Below are positions 26,117-35,421 of a stretch of 64,000 bases of DNA, in pieces. The notes below the pieces were generated by a model. The model was given only the letters and a program-made list of their open reading frames with translations. It was not told the DNA's origin and ran no database searches. Origin of the DNA: an uncultured Coriobacteriaceae bacterium (lineage in GTDB: Bacteria > Actinomycetota > Coriobacteriia > Coriobacteriales > Atopobiaceae); assembly GCA_948439405.1 (NCBI GenBank), contig CAOJNB010000001.1, forward strand, positions 1 through 64,000, written 5' to 3'. Within the stretch, counting starts at the first letter, position 1; each line of letters opens with the position of its first letter. The translations under genes were made by a program, and so were the position numbers.

Positions 26117-28064
26117 GGACGCCGTCCGCGACGCCGCCGTCGAGGAACTGCCCGAGGGCAGCCGGAACAAGGGCAAGAGCGCGCGCAACCCGATGGGGAC
26201 CTTCCTCCGCCTGCTGCGGATGACGTTCTCGTTCTACCCGGTGCTGCTCGTCGTCATGTTCGCCTGCGTGCTCGTCTCGGCCGTCTCCTCGATGTTCCCG
26301 CTGTTCTGCATGCAGCAGGCCATCGTCGTGGTCGAGGACACCTGGGCGACGGGCGACTGGGCGACGGCCTCCGTGCCGCTCGGGCAGCTCGGGCTCGCCC
26401 TGGTCGTCTCCTTCGTGATCCACGTGGGTTCGAACCTCGCCTACTGCGAGATCGGCGCGCTCATCACCCAGGGCTCGCTCAGGAACTTCCGCGACCTGAT
26501 GTTCAACCACATGGAGACGCTGCCGATCCGCTACTTCGACCGCAACGCCCACGGCGACATCATGTCGTACTACACCAACGACGTCGACGCGATCCGCCAG
26601 TTCATCGGGCAGTCCCTGCCCAACCTGCTGCTCACGGCCTTCAACATGGTCTGCGCCCTGTGCGCCATGCTCTACTTCTCCGTGTGGATGACGCTCGTGG
26701 TGTGCTCGGTCATGGCGGTCATGGTCGCGCTGCTCAAGGTCTTCGGCGGGCGCTCCTCGCGCTACTTCCTCGCGCAGCAGCGCGCCATCGCCCGGACGGA
26801 AGGCGCGGCCGAGGAGGCCATGAACGGCATGAAGGTCATCAAGGTCTTCACGCACGAGCGCGAGAGCCAGGAGGCCTTCGACGAGGTGAACGAGGAGCTC
26901 TTCGAGTCCTCCTACAACGCGAACCTCTACGCGAACATCCTCGGCCCGATCCTGATGAACCTGGGCAACCTCTGCTACGTGCTCGTGGCCCTCTCCGGGT
27001 CCGCGCTGCTGCTGCTGGGCGCGCCCAACCTCTCGATCTCGGGCGTCGTGTTCGGCATCGACATCATCGTGACCTTCCTCTCGCTCACCAAGCGCTTCGC
27101 CGGCGCGATCGGGCAGGTCTCGATGCAGGTGAACGCGGTCGTCATGGGCCTCGCGGGCGCCGAGCGCATCTTCACCCTGCTCGACGAGCGTCCCGAGGAG
27201 GACGAGGGCTACGTGACCCTCGTCAACGTCGACAGCTCCACCGGCGAGCTCGTCGAGACCCACGAGCAGACGGGCGAGTGGGCCTGGCGCCACCCGCACC
27301 ACGCCGACGGCTCCGTCGAGCTCGTCCCGATGCGCGGCGACGTGCGCCTCTCGGAGGTCGACTTCGGCTACGACGTCGGCCACGAGGTGCTCCACGACAT
27401 CTCGCTGTTCGCGAAGCCCGGGCAGAAGGTCGCCTTCGTCGGCGCGACGGGCGCGGGCAAGACGACGATCACCAACCTGCTCAACCGCTTCTACGACATC
27501 TCCGACGGCAAGATCCGCTTCGACGGCATCAACATCCACAAGATCCGCAAGGACGACCTGCGGCGCGCGATGGGGATGGTCCTGCAGGACACGAACCTGT
27601 TCACGGGCACCATCATGGACAACATCCGCTACGGGCGCCTCGACGCCACGGACGGCGAGTGCAGGGCGGCCGCGCGCCTGGCCGGCGCCAGCTCCTTCAT
27701 CGAGAAGCTGCCGGACGGCTACGACACGATGCTCACCGACAACGGCGTCTCGCTGTCGCAGGGCCAGCGCCAGCTGCTCTCGATCGCCCGCGCCGCCGTC
27801 GCCGACCCGCCCGTCATGATCCTGGACGAGGCCACGTCGAGCATCGACACGCGCACCGAGCAGGTCGTGCAGCGCGGCATGGACATGCTCATGCAGGGCA
27901 GGACGACCTTCGTGATCGCCCACCGGCTCTCCACCGTGCGCAACGCCGACGTGATCATCGTGCTCGACCACGGCCGCATCATCGAGCGCGGCACGCACGA
28001 CGAGCTGATCGCCCAGCGCGGCACCTACTACCACCTGTACACGGGCGCCTTCGAGCTCGAGTAG
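26109..28064 (+). CDS. ABC exporter half-transporter, catalytic partner
   Basis: A 651-residue half-transporter: membrane domain about residues 35-340, Walker A GATGAGKTT near 444, signature LSQGQ near 548, Walker B MILDEATSSID near 571 (glutamate present), H-loop VIAHRLSTV. Together with the preceding gene it would form a heterodimer with one full and one degenerate ATP site. Between membrane and ATPase domains is an insert of about 50 residues (355-415: VDSSTGELVETHEQTGEW...HHADGSVELVPMRG), as known in some Gram-positive partners. A terminator follows at 28091. Confidence 0.9.
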   Translation: MSKDAVRDAAVEELPEGSRNKGKSARNPMGTFLRLLRMTFSFYPVLLVVMFACVLVSAVSSMFPLFCMQQAIVVVEDTWATGDWATASVPLGQLGLALVVSFVIHVGSNLAYCEIGALITQGSLRNFRDLMFNHMETLPIRYFDRNAHGDIMSYYTNDVDAIRQFIGQSLPNLLLTAFNMVCALCAMLYFSVWMTLVVCSVMAVMVALLKVFGGRSSRYFLAQQRAIARTEGAAEEAMNGMKVIKVFTHERESQEAFDEVNEELFESSYNANLYANILGPILMNLGNLCYVLVALSGSALLLLGAPNLSISGVVFGIDIIVTFLSLTKRFAGAIGQVSMQVNAVVMGLAGAERIFTLLDERPEEDEGYVTLVNVDSSTGELVETHEQTGEWAWRHPHHADGSVELVPMRGDVRLSEVDFGYDVGHEVLHDISLFAKPGQKVAFVGATGAGKTTITNLLNRFYDISDGKIRFDGINIHKIRKDDLRRAMGMVLQDTNLFTGTIMDNIRYGRLDATDGECRAAARLAGASSFIEKLPDGYDTMLTDNGVSLSQGQRQLLSIARAAVADPPVMILDEATSSIDTRTEQVVQRGMDMLMQGRTTFVIAHRLSTVRNADVIIVLDHGRIIERGTHDELIAQRGTYYHLYTGAFELE

Positions 28065-28090
28065 CCCGCGGCGGGAGGCGTGACGAGCGG

Positions 28091-28124
28091 AGCCCCCGGG
28101 ACCCGGTCCCGGGGGCTCCTTCCT
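28091..28124 (+). terminator. Rho-independent terminator of the marR-ABC operon
   Basis: AGCCCCCGGGACC and GGTCCCGGGGGCT form a near-perfect stem (28091-28117) followed by a pyrimidine run CCTTCCTC. It lies 26 bp after the exporter stop and could also serve the convergent HAD gene on the other strand. Confidence 0.75.
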
Positions 28125-28159
28125 CTCTCGGGGAAATCCGGCGCGCGGGCGCCCCTCCC

Positions 28160-28849
28160 CTACATCCCCAGCAGCGAGCGCAGCTCCGCGAAGGAGGACG
28201 CCATGAGGTCGCAGCCGGCCTCGGAGAGCTCCCCGACGCCGCCGATGCCCCACAGGCAGCCGATGCAGGGGATGCCCCAGGCGTGCGCCATCTCGACGTC
28301 GTAGGAGCGGTCGCCCACGGCGACGCAGTCGTCCGCGGAGACGCCGTAGTCCTCGAGGACCTTGCCGACGAGCGTGACCTTGCCGGCCTGGGTGGGGTCG
28401 TCCTGCCCGTAGATCGCGTCGAAGCGCCCCGTGACGCCCTTGGCGTCGCACACCATCGTGACGTGGCTCGTGTTGCGGGAGGTCACGAGTATCGGGGTGC
28501 GGCGCGGGTCCGCGTCGAGGTCCGCGAGGAAGTCCTCGGCGCCGTCGAACATGTCGAAGGCCGTCTCGGACTCCTCGGTGCGCAGGCCGCGCGAGAGCTC
28601 AGTGACGCGGCGGGCGTCGGCCTCGTCCATCCCGTAGACCTTGACGAAGCCCGCCGGCCAGGGAGGGCCCACGAGGCGCGTCGGGTCGCCGATCATCTCG
28701 TCGTCCCAGCCGAAGGCGCGCAGGGCGGCGTAGGCCTGCCCCGCGAGGAGGGCGGAGGTGTCGCCGAGGGTGCCGTCGAAGTCGAGCAGCAGGTGGGTGC
28801 GGCCGGGCAGGCTCTCGACGAGGCCCTCCGGCGCGGTGTAGTCCGTCAT
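28160..28849 (-). CDS. HAD-superfamily hydrolase, phosphoglycolate-phosphatase-like
   Basis: A 229-residue HAD enzyme with a small helical cap. Motif I is LLLDFDGTLGDTS near residue 20, motif II is ILVTSRN near 120, the lysine lies in AGKVTLVGKVLED near 162, and motif IV is CVAVGDRSYDVEMA near 178. This is the Gph/PpaX-like layout; the substrate is not clear. The ATG at 28849 follows GGAGGACGC on the minus strand; an upstream in-frame extension to 29023 runs into the divergent gene's leader and was rejected. Confidence 0.85.
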   Translation of the reverse strand: MTDYTAPEGLVESLPGRTHLLLDFDGTLGDTSALLAGQAYAALRAFGWDDEMIGDPTRLVGPPWPAGFVKVYGMDEADARRVTELSRGLRTEESETAFDMFDGAEDFLADLDADPRRTPILVTSRNTSHVTMVCDAKGVTGRFDAIYGQDDPTQAGKVTLVGKVLEDYGVSADDCVAVGDRSYDVEMAHAWGIPCIGCLWGIGGVGELSEAGCDLMASSFAELRSLLGM

Positions 28850-28988
28850 GCGTCCTCCGTCCGCGCGCTGGATGCGGCAAGTCCTGCCGCGACCCTTGCA
28901 CGATAGCACGCGCGGCGACGGGCGCAGGCCGACCGCGCCCGCCCAGGTTGTATCCTTAACTGACGCTGACGCCGACGGAGGGACGCGC

Positions 28989-30194
28989 ATGAGGTTCGAA
29001 CCGCTCACGCTCACGAGGCCCACGCCCGAGTCCGCAGCCCGCTTCTGCGCCCTGCCCTACGACGTGTTCGACCGCGCCGAGGCGCGGGCCTACGTCGAGG
29101 CGCACCCCGGCTCCTTCCTCGAGATCGACCGCGCGGAGACGTCGTTCCCGCCCGACCACGACATGTACGCCCCCGAGGTCTACGCGCGCGCCGCGGAGCT
29201 GCTGGCCGAGCGCGAGGCCGACGGGACCCTCGTCGAGGAGGACGCGCCGCGCTACTTCCTGTACCGGCAGCGCACGCCGTCCGGCCACGTCCAGACCGGG
29301 ATCGTCGGCGGCTTCTCGACCGCCGACTACGACGCCGGGCTGGTGAGGCGCCACGAGCGCATCCGCCCGGAGAAGCTCGGCGACCGCATCGCCCACATCG
29401 GCGCCTGCCGCGCGCAGACGGGGCCCATCTTCCTCACCTACCGCGACAGCCCCGCCGTGGACGCCGTCGTCGACCGCGTCGCGCAGGGCGCGCCCCTGCT
29501 CTCCTTCGACGCTTGCGACGGGGTCGCCACCTCCGTGTGGCGCGTGGGCGACCCCACCGACGAGGAGGCCCTGCGCCGCGGGCTCGCCGACGTGTCCGGC
29601 GCCTACATCGCCGACGGCCACCACCGCTGCGCGGCCGCCGTGGAGACGGCCCGGCGCGCGGGCGCGGACGGGCTCGTCCTCGCCGTGCTCTACCCCGCCG
29701 GCCAGCTCGCCTGCCTGCCCTACAACCGCGTGGTCGCCGACGCAGCGGGGCTCTCGCCGGCAGGGCTCGCGGACGCCGTGCGCGCGGCCGGCTTCGAGGT
29801 CGCGCCCGCGGACGGGCCGGTCGAGCCGGAGGGGCCCGGGCGCTACGGGATGTACCACGCGGGCCGCTGGTGGCGCCTGCGCGCCGAGGGGCGCCCCGCC
29901 TGCGGGGACCCGGTGGCCGCGCTGGACGCCCAGGTCCTGCAGGACCGCGTCCTCGCCCCCGTCCTCGGCGTCGAGGACCCGGCGAGCTCGCCGCGCATCG
30001 AGTTCGTGGGCGGCGTGCGAGGCCTGGGCGAGCTCGAGCGGCGCGCGGGCGCCTCCGGGGTCGCCTTCAGCCTGCACGCCACCACCATCGCCCAGCTCAT
30101 GGACGTCGCCGACGCCGGCCGCCTCATGCCGCCGAAGTCGACGTGGTTCGAGCCGAAGATCCTGAGCGGGCTGTTCGCCCACCGCATCGGCTAG
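28989..30194 (+). CDS. DUF1015-family protein
   Basis: A 401-residue protein of the DUF1015 family, whose function is unproven. Family marks are CALPYDVFDRAEARAYV near the N-terminus, RHERIRPEKLGDRIAHI near 118, GAYIADGHHRCAAA near 205 and FCS-like FVGGVRGLGELERRA near 338, with PPKSTWFEPKILSGL at the end. In other Coriobacteriia-like and Firmicute genomes such genes lie near D-3-phosphoglycerate dehydrogenase/serine genes, but not here. The ATG at 28989 follows GACGGAGGGACGCGC. It is divergent from the HAD gene, and a TATCCT 35 bp upstream may be its -10. Confidence 0.88.
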   Translation: MRFEPLTLTRPTPESAARFCALPYDVFDRAEARAYVEAHPGSFLEIDRAETSFPPDHDMYAPEVYARAAELLAEREADGTLVEEDAPRYFLYRQRTPSGHVQTGIVGGFSTADYDAGLVRRHERIRPEKLGDRIAHIGACRAQTGPIFLTYRDSPAVDAVVDRVAQGAPLLSFDACDGVATSVWRVGDPTDEEALRRGLADVSGAYIADGHHRCAAAVETARRAGADGLVLAVLYPAGQLACLPYNRVVADAAGLSPAGLADAVRAAGFEVAPADGPVEPEGPGRYGMYHAGRWWRLRAEGRPACGDPVAALDAQVLQDRVLAPVLGVEDPASSPRIEFVGGVRGLGELERRAGASGVAFSLHATTIAQLMDVADAGRLMPPKSTWFEPKILSGLFAHRIG

Positions 30195-30211
30195 GAGGGG
30201 ATGATCGAGAC

Positions 30212-30673
30212 ATGGAGCAGGGAAGCACGAACTGGGGCAAGTCCGTCGGCGTCGTCGTGTGGCGCGACGGGCGGGTCCTGCTCGGCCGCCACACCTACGG
30301 CAACGGGCGGGGCAACCTGATCCTGCCCGGGGGCTACCTCGAGGAGGGCGAGACCGCCGAGGAGGCGGCCCGCCGCGAGGTCATGGAGGAGACGGGCGTC
30401 GCCTGCGAGGTCGAGCGCCTCGTGTCCTGCCGGCTCAACAGCCGCGAGTTCTACCTGATCTTCCAGGCGCGCTGGGTCTCGGGCGAGGGGCAGCCCGCCG
30501 ACGAGGAGAACTCCGAGGTGCTCTGGCTCGACCCCGAGGAGGCGCTCGGGCGCGACGACGTCGCCCTGCTCACGCAGTACGCGATCAGGTCCTCCGCCGA
30601 GGGCCACGGCGTCGACCCCGTTCCCTACGTCTCCAAGCACAACCCGGGCGTCGCCAACACCTACTACGGCTAG
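30212..30673 (+). CDS. Nudix hydrolase
   Basis: A 153-residue Nudix protein. The box GGYLEEGETAEEAARREVMEETGV (about residues 41-64) has the Mg-binding REVMEE core. The N-terminus GVVVWRDGRVLLGRHTYGNGRGNLILP is typical of ADP-ribose or nucleoside-diphosphate-X hydrolases. The C-terminal 25 residues (EGHGVDPVPYVSKHNPGVANTYYG) are not part of the usual fold. The ATG at 30212 is 11 bp from an AGGAGGGG; a closer ATG at 30201 is out of frame. Substrate unknown. Confidence 0.88.
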   Translation: MEQGSTNWGKSVGVVVWRDGRVLLGRHTYGNGRGNLILPGGYLEEGETAEEAARREVMEETGVACEVERLVSCRLNSREFYLIFQARWVSGEGQPADEENSEVLWLDPEEALGRDDVALLTQYAIRSSAEGHGVDPVPYVSKHNPGVANTYYG

Positions 30674-30688
30674 GCGCCCGGGCGCGCC

Positions 30689-32536
30689 CTACATCGCCTG
30701 GGGCGCGGACACCCCCACGAGCGAGAGCGTGAGCGCGAGCACGCGGCGCACGGCGTCGCAGGCCGCCAGGCGCGCTCGGCTGAGCTCGGGCGAGACGTCG
30801 CGGGAGCCGCCGGCGAGCACCGGGCAGCTCGAGTAGAAGCTGTGGAAGTCGGCGGCGAGCTCCTCGGCGTAGTGCGTCAGGCGGAACGGGGCGCGGTCGC
30901 GCGCGCAGCCCTCCACGAGGCCGGCGAAGCCGTCGAGCTTGCGGGCGAGGGCCTCCTCGGCGGGCTCGACGAGCAGCGAGAGGTCGTAGCCCTCCCCCAG
31001 CGCGGAGGCGGCGACGGCGTCCATGTCTGGCTCGGGGGCGCCCTCGACGAGCTCGACGCCCGCGGCGCGGCGCAGGATCGAGCAGATCCTGGCATGGGCA
31101 TACTGCACGTAGTAGACGGGGTTGTCCATCGCGCGGCGCTTGGCGGCCTCGATGTCGAAGTCGATCGCCTGGTTCGAGGACTTGGAGATCAGGGTGTAGC
31201 GCACGGCGTCGGCGCCCACCTCCTCGAGCAGCTCGTCGAAGGTCACCATCGTGCCCTTGCGCTTGGACATGCGCACGGGGCGGCCGTCGCGCAGCAGGTT
31301 CACGAGCTGGCCGAGGACCACCTCGAAGCGGCCCGGGTAGCCGAGGGCCGCGCACGCGGAGTCCACGCGCTTGATGTAGCCGTGATGGTCGGCGCCCCAC
31401 AGGTCGATCACGTGGTCGACGCGCTGGAACTTGTCCCAGTGGTAGGCGACGTCGCTGGCGAAGTAGGTGTACTCGCCGTTCGACTTCACGAGCACGCGGT
31501 CCTTGTCGTCGCCGAAGTCCGTGGAGCGGAACCACAGGGCCCCGTCGTCCGTGCGGTAGAGGTAGCCCTCCCCGTCGAGGCGGGCGAAGGCGCGCGAGAC
31601 GGCGGTGGAGCCGTCGGCGGCCGGCTCGTAGAGCGAGCGCTCGGAGAACCACACGTCGAAGTCGCAGCGGGCCCCGTGGCAGGTGGCGCGAATCGAGTCG
31701 AGCATCATCCGGTAGCCGCGCTCGCGCAGCTCGAGGACGCGCTCGGCGTCGTCCATCGCCATCAGGCGGTCGCCGTCGGAATCCCAGAAGGCGCGCGCGA
31801 GGTCGATCACGTAGGCGCCGCCGTAGGAGTTCTCTCCGCAGGCGGCGGTGAAGGCGTCGGAGAGCGGGTGGGTCTCGGGGCGGGTGCCGTCCTCGTCCTC
31901 GACGAGGGCGACGCGGTCGGCCTCGAGGGCGTCGCAGGCGGCGTCGAGGTCGCAGCCGCACGCGGCCATCAGCTCGCCGATCTGGACGTAGCGCACCGAG
32001 ACGGAGGTGCCGAACACGTCCATCTGGCTGCCGTGGTCGTTGATGTAGTACTCGCGCTCGACCTCGTAGCCGGCGTGCTCGAGCACGCGGCACAGCGAGT
32101 CGCCCAGCGCCGCCCAGCGCCCGTGGCCGACGTGCATCGGCCCGACCGGGTTGGCGGAGACGAACTCCACCTGCATCCTCGTGCCCTCCCCCATCCGGGA
32201 GCGGCCGAAGTCGGCGCCCCGCTCGATGGCGGTGCGGAACACCTCGTTGGCGGCGGCCGCGGAGAGGTAGAAGTTCACGAAGCCCGGGCCCGCCACCTCG
32301 ACGCGCTCGACGGAGGCGTCGGCGGGCAGGTGGGCCACGAGCGCCTCGGCGATGGCGCGCGGCGCCATGCGCGCGAGCTTGGCCGAGCGCAGCGCCGCCG
32401 TGCTCGTCCAGTCGCCGTTGCCGGCGTCGTTGGGGCGCTCGATCCCCAGGTCGTCGATCTCGAAGGCGGGAAGGGTCCCGTCGGCCTGGGCCGCCTCGAG
32501 GGCGGCCCTCACCAGCTGCTCGATCTGCTCGGGCAT
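30689..32536 (-). CDS. argS: Arginyl-tRNA synthetase
   Basis: A 615-residue class I synthetase. The N-terminal Add-1 domain (residues 1-110) contains the ArgRS pattern VAGPGFVNFYLS; HIGH appears as GPMHVGHGRWAALGDSL near 135; KMSKS as RMSKRKGTMVTFDELL near 421; the C-terminal DALR anticodon domain starts near NPVYYVQYAHARICSIL. It is slightly longer than most bacterial ArgRS (about 550-590), with extra residues around the DGTRPETHPLSD region. The ATG at 32536 has a GGGAG 5 bp upstream; ATG at 32548 is an alternative without an RBS. pncB lies 41 bp upstream on the same strand. Confidence 0.95.
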   Translation of the reverse strand: MPEQIEQLVRAALEAAQADGTLPAFEIDDLGIERPNDAGNGDWTSTAALRSAKLARMAPRAIAEALVAHLPADASVERVEVAGPGFVNFYLSAAAANEVFRTAIERGADFGRSRMGEGTRMQVEFVSANPVGPMHVGHGRWAALGDSLCRVLEHAGYEVEREYYINDHGSQMDVFGTSVSVRYVQIGELMAACGCDLDAACDALEADRVALVEDEDGTRPETHPLSDAFTAACGENSYGGAYVIDLARAFWDSDGDRLMAMDDAERVLELRERGYRMMLDSIRATCHGARCDFDVWFSERSLYEPAADGSTAVSRAFARLDGEGYLYRTDDGALWFRSTDFGDDKDRVLVKSNGEYTYFASDVAYHWDKFQRVDHVIDLWGADHHGYIKRVDSACAALGYPGRFEVVLGQLVNLLRDGRPVRMSKRKGTMVTFDELLEEVGADAVRYTLISKSSNQAIDFDIEAAKRRAMDNPVYYVQYAHARICSILRRAAGVELVEGAPEPDMDAVAASALGEGYDLSLLVEPAEEALARKLDGFAGLVEGCARDRAPFRLTHYAEELAADFHSFYSSCPVLAGGSRDVSPELSRARLAACDAVRRVLALTLSLVGVSAPQAM

Positions 32537-32577
32537 GTGATCTCCCATCGTGTCTCGTGCGTCGGGCTCGGCGCCGC

Positions 32578-34056
32578 TCAGCGCCCGGAGGTCTCGTGCT
32601 CCCTGGTCGCCAGCTCGCGGCGCAGGTCCGCGAGTCCGCGCTGGATGCCCACCGGGTAGGCCTGCGGGTTCAGGAAGCGGCGGATGCCGGGGTCGAGGCG
32701 CATCAGGGCGTCGCGGCAGCGGCGCTTCGAGCCCTCGAGGTCCCAGCGCACGTCCGTTGCCTCCCCCTCGTCCACGATCTGCTCGAGCAGCTCGTGGGAC
32801 TCGTAGCGCGACAGGTCGTAGGTGGTCATGGAGTCCATCACGTCCACCGCGCACGCCGGGTCGCCGACGAGGTAGGCGTCGTCGAGGATGACGTCGCCCA
32901 TCGGGCGGCCCTCCTCGTCCACGTAGCGGCGCACGTGCTGGCGGCCGGGGATGGTGCGCTTGTAGGCCTGCTCCGACAGCTTCATCGTGGGCGTCCACTC
33001 CCGCTCGCCGTCCTTGCGCACGGCGGAGAGCTTGTAGACGCCGCCCAGCGAGGGCTGGGGGTCGCAGGTGGCGAGCTTCGTGCCCACGCCGAACGAGTCG
33101 ATCGGGGCTCCCTGCGCGAACAGGGACTGAATCGTGTACTCGTCCAGGTCGTTGGACGCCGAGATCCTCACGTAGGGCAGGCCGGCGTCGTCGAAGGCCT
33201 TGCGGGTGTACTTGGACAGCTTGGCGAGGTCGCCGGAGTCGATGCGCACGGCGGAGAGGCGCTCGCCGGCCTCCTCCATCTCGCGGGCGACCGTGATGGC
33301 GTTGCGCACGCCCTCGCGCACGTCGTAGGTGTCGACGAGCAGGACGCAGTTCCGAGGGCTCGACTTCGCGAACGCGCGGAAGGCCTCGAGCTCGGTGGGG
33401 AACGCCATCACCCAAGAGTGGGCGTGGGTGCCGAACACGGGGATGCCGTAGATGCGGCCGGCCAGCACGTTGGAGGTCGAGTTGCAGCCGCCCACGTAGG
33501 AGGCGCGCGCCACCGCGAGCCCGCCGTCGGGGCCCTGGGCGCGCCTGAGGCCGAAGTCCGAGACGCCGTGGCCCTCGGCCGCCTGGACCACGCGGGCGGC
33601 CTTCGTGGCGACGAGCGTCTGGAAGTTCACGAGGTTGAGCAGGGCCGTCTCGATGAGCTGGCAGTCGATGACGGGGCCCTCGACGCGCACGAGCGGCTCG
33701 CGCGGGAACACGACCTGCCCCTCGGGGACCGCCCAGATCGAGACGCGCGGGCGGAAGCCGCGCAGGAACTCCAGGAAGCCGGGCTTGAACAGCGTCCCGC
33801 CGCCGGGGGCCTCGAGGCCGGCGAGGTAGTCGACCGCCTCGTCGTCGAAGACGAAGTTCTCGACGAGGTCCTGGATCTGGGCGGTGCCGCAGCTCACCGC
33901 GTAGCCCCCGCCGAACGGGTTCTCGCGGAAGAAGACGTTGAAGCAGGCGTGGGAGCCGGTGAAGCCGGACTCCCAGAACCCCTGGGCCATCGTGAGCTCG
34001 TAGAGGTCCGTGTTGAGGGCGACGTCCGTCGGCTTGGTGCAGTCTGTCAGAGACAT
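32578..34056 (-). CDS. pncB: Nicotinate phosphoribosyltransferase
   Basis: A 492-residue NAPRTase starting with NTDLYELTMAQGFWESG, the family N-terminus. It carries the type II PRTase barrel features: SDFGLRRAQGPDG near 190 (phosphate binding, RRAQG), GTHAHSWVMAF near 235, VRIDSGDLAKLSKYTRKAFD near 300, and DSFGVGTKLATC near 355. It makes nicotinate mononucleotide from nicotinate and PRPP, with ATP hydrolysis, for NAD salvage in the cytoplasm. It is probably co-transcribed with argS, and a small tail-anchored protein gene lies 10 bp upstream. Confidence 0.94.
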   Translation of the reverse strand: MSLTDCTKPTDVALNTDLYELTMAQGFWESGFTGSHACFNVFFRENPFGGGYAVSCGTAQIQDLVENFVFDDEAVDYLAGLEAPGGGTLFKPGFLEFLRGFRPRVSIWAVPEGQVVFPREPLVRVEGPVIDCQLIETALLNLVNFQTLVATKAARVVQAAEGHGVSDFGLRRAQGPDGGLAVARASYVGGCNSTSNVLAGRIYGIPVFGTHAHSWVMAFPTELEAFRAFAKSSPRNCVLLVDTYDVREGVRNAITVAREMEEAGERLSAVRIDSGDLAKLSKYTRKAFDDAGLPYVRISASNDLDEYTIQSLFAQGAPIDSFGVGTKLATCDPQPSLGGVYKLSAVRKDGEREWTPTMKLSEQAYKRTIPGRQHVRRYVDEEGRPMGDVILDDAYLVGDPACAVDVMDSMTTYDLSRYESHELLEQIVDEGEATDVRWDLEGSKRRCRDALMRLDPGIRRFLNPQAYPVGIQRGLADLRRELATREHETSGR

Positions 34057-34066
34057 CTCGTTCTCC

Positions 34067-34369
34067 CTAGCCCCTCGTGGCGAAGTAGACGACGGCCGCG
34101 ACGACGATCAGCGCGAGGACCGCCAGCACGACCTTCTGGGCGGGCGGCATGTTGAGGTCCTCGTCGGGCTCCATCGCCCGGCGGTTGCGCTCGCGCACCT
34201 CCGCGACGCGCGCGTCGTACTCAGCGCGCTCCCGCTCGGCGCGCAGCCGCTCGAGCTCGGCGCGCTCGGCCCGGTCGCGCTCCGCGCGCTCCCGCTCGGC
34301 CTTCTCGGCGCGCAGCCGCTCGAGCTCGGCGCGCTCCTGCTCGCTGAGGCCCTGCGTTCCCTCGGACAT
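34067..34369 (-). CDS. Small charged helical protein with C-terminal membrane anchor
   Basis: A 100-residue protein with no recognised family. After MSEGTQGLSEQERAEL, a run of about 55 residues is almost only Arg, Glu, Ala and Leu, with the unit ERAELERLRAE occurring twice, which predicts a single long charged helix or coiled coil. Residues 80-98 (KVVLAVLALIVVAAVVYFATRG) form one transmembrane helix at the extreme C-terminus, so it is a tail-anchored protein with its helix in the cytoplasm. The ATG at 34369 has GGGGAGCGGAG just upstream; the upstream in-frame stretch was rejected as lacking helix character. A larger protein of the same design is encoded at 60132. Confidence 0.75.
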   Translation of the reverse strand: MSEGTQGLSEQERAELERLRAEKAERERAERDRAERAELERLRAERERAEYDARVAEVRERNRRAMEPDEDLNMPPAQKVVLAVLALIVVAAVVYFATRG

Positions 34370-34433
34370 CTCCGCTCCCCACTCTCGCGTACAAGGCACC
34401 ATCATAGGACAACGGGCGTCCCGGCGAGGCGTC

Positions 34434-35405
34434 CTAGCTGCGATGACACGACCCCGACGCACCCTCGCCGCGCCCCTCGGCGGCCAGGACGCCCGTGAGG
34501 TCGAAGGCGGGCACGAAGCTCTCCGACACGGTGCCGCCCTCCTGCCACCACAGCGGGTCGAAGCCGAGCTCGTCGGCGCGGTCGAGCACCGTCTCGTACT
34601 CCTCCCCCGTCACCGCGCGGGCGAGCTCGCCGCCGGCCTCGCGGCAGCGCGCGTTGGGGGTGTACTGGTTCATCACCGAGAGGTCGCACGCGCCCCCCGT
34701 GACCTCGCGCACCACGTCGAGCACGGCGAGCGAGTCGTCGACGTGGCCGGGCAGCACCAGGTGGCGCACGACGAGGCCGCCCAGCATCTGGCCCGCCTCC
34801 CCCCGGCGCCTGCCGCCGGCCGCGCGGACGGCGGCGGACATCTCGGCGAGGGCGGCCACGGCGACCTCCGGGTAGTCCGGCGCGGCCGAGAGCTCGCCGG
34901 CGAGCGCGGGCGAGGCGTACTTGAAGTCCGTGAGCCACACGTCGACGACCTCCGCCATCGCGCGGACGGCCTCGGGCAGCTCGTAGCCGGAGGTGTTGCA
35001 CACGATCGGCAGCGAGAGGCCACGCGAGCGGGCCAGGCGCACCGCCTCGACGACGTGCGGGGCGAAGTGCGTCGGCGTGACGAGGTTGACGTTGAGCGCG
35101 CCCTGGGCCTGCAGCTCCAGCATCATCCCCGCGAGGCGCTCCGCGTCCACCTCGGCGCCGAAGCCGCCCTGGCTTATCTCGAGATTCTGGCAGAAGACGC
35201 AGCGCAGCGAGCAGCCGCTGAAGAAGATCGCTCCCGACCCGGACTCCCCGGAGATGGGAGGCTCCTCCCACATGTGCAGGGCCGCGCGAGCGACGCGCAG
35301 GCGAGCGTCCATGCCGCAGGCGCCGGGGACCCCGGCGGCGCGGGCGGCACGGCAGCGGCGCGGGCACAGCTCGCAGGACTCGTAGGCGGAGGGAGAGAGA
35401 TCCAT
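34434..35405 (-). CDS. Radical SAM protein, pyruvate-formate-lyase-activase-like
   Basis: A 323-residue radical SAM protein. The cluster motif C-x3-C-x2-C reads CSLRCVFC near residue 67, followed by QNLEISQGGFG. An N-terminal CELCPRRC motif (residues 11-18) is a second Cys set typical of this activase-like subfamily. DVWLTDFKY near 160 and MNQYTPNARC near 247 are also family features. The activated partner is not encoded nearby, so the target is unknown. The gene lies between a tRNA-Ala terminator and the small anchored protein, transcribed on the minus strand. Confidence 0.85.
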   Translation of the reverse strand: MDLSPSAYESCELCPRRCRAARAAGVPGACGMDARLRVARAALHMWEEPPISGESGSGAIFFSGCSLRCVFCQNLEISQGGFGAEVDAERLAGMMLELQAQGALNVNLVTPTHFAPHVVEAVRLARSRGLSLPIVCNTSGYELPEAVRAMAEVVDVWLTDFKYASPALAGELSAAPDYPEVAVAALAEMSAAVRAAGGRRRGEAGQMLGGLVVRHLVLPGHVDDSLAVLDVVREVTGGACDLSVMNQYTPNARCREAGGELARAVTGEEYETVLDRADELGFDPLWWQEGGTVSESFVPAFDLTGVLAAEGRGEGASGSCHRS

Positions 35406-35421
35406 GGCGGCCCCCGGACGA

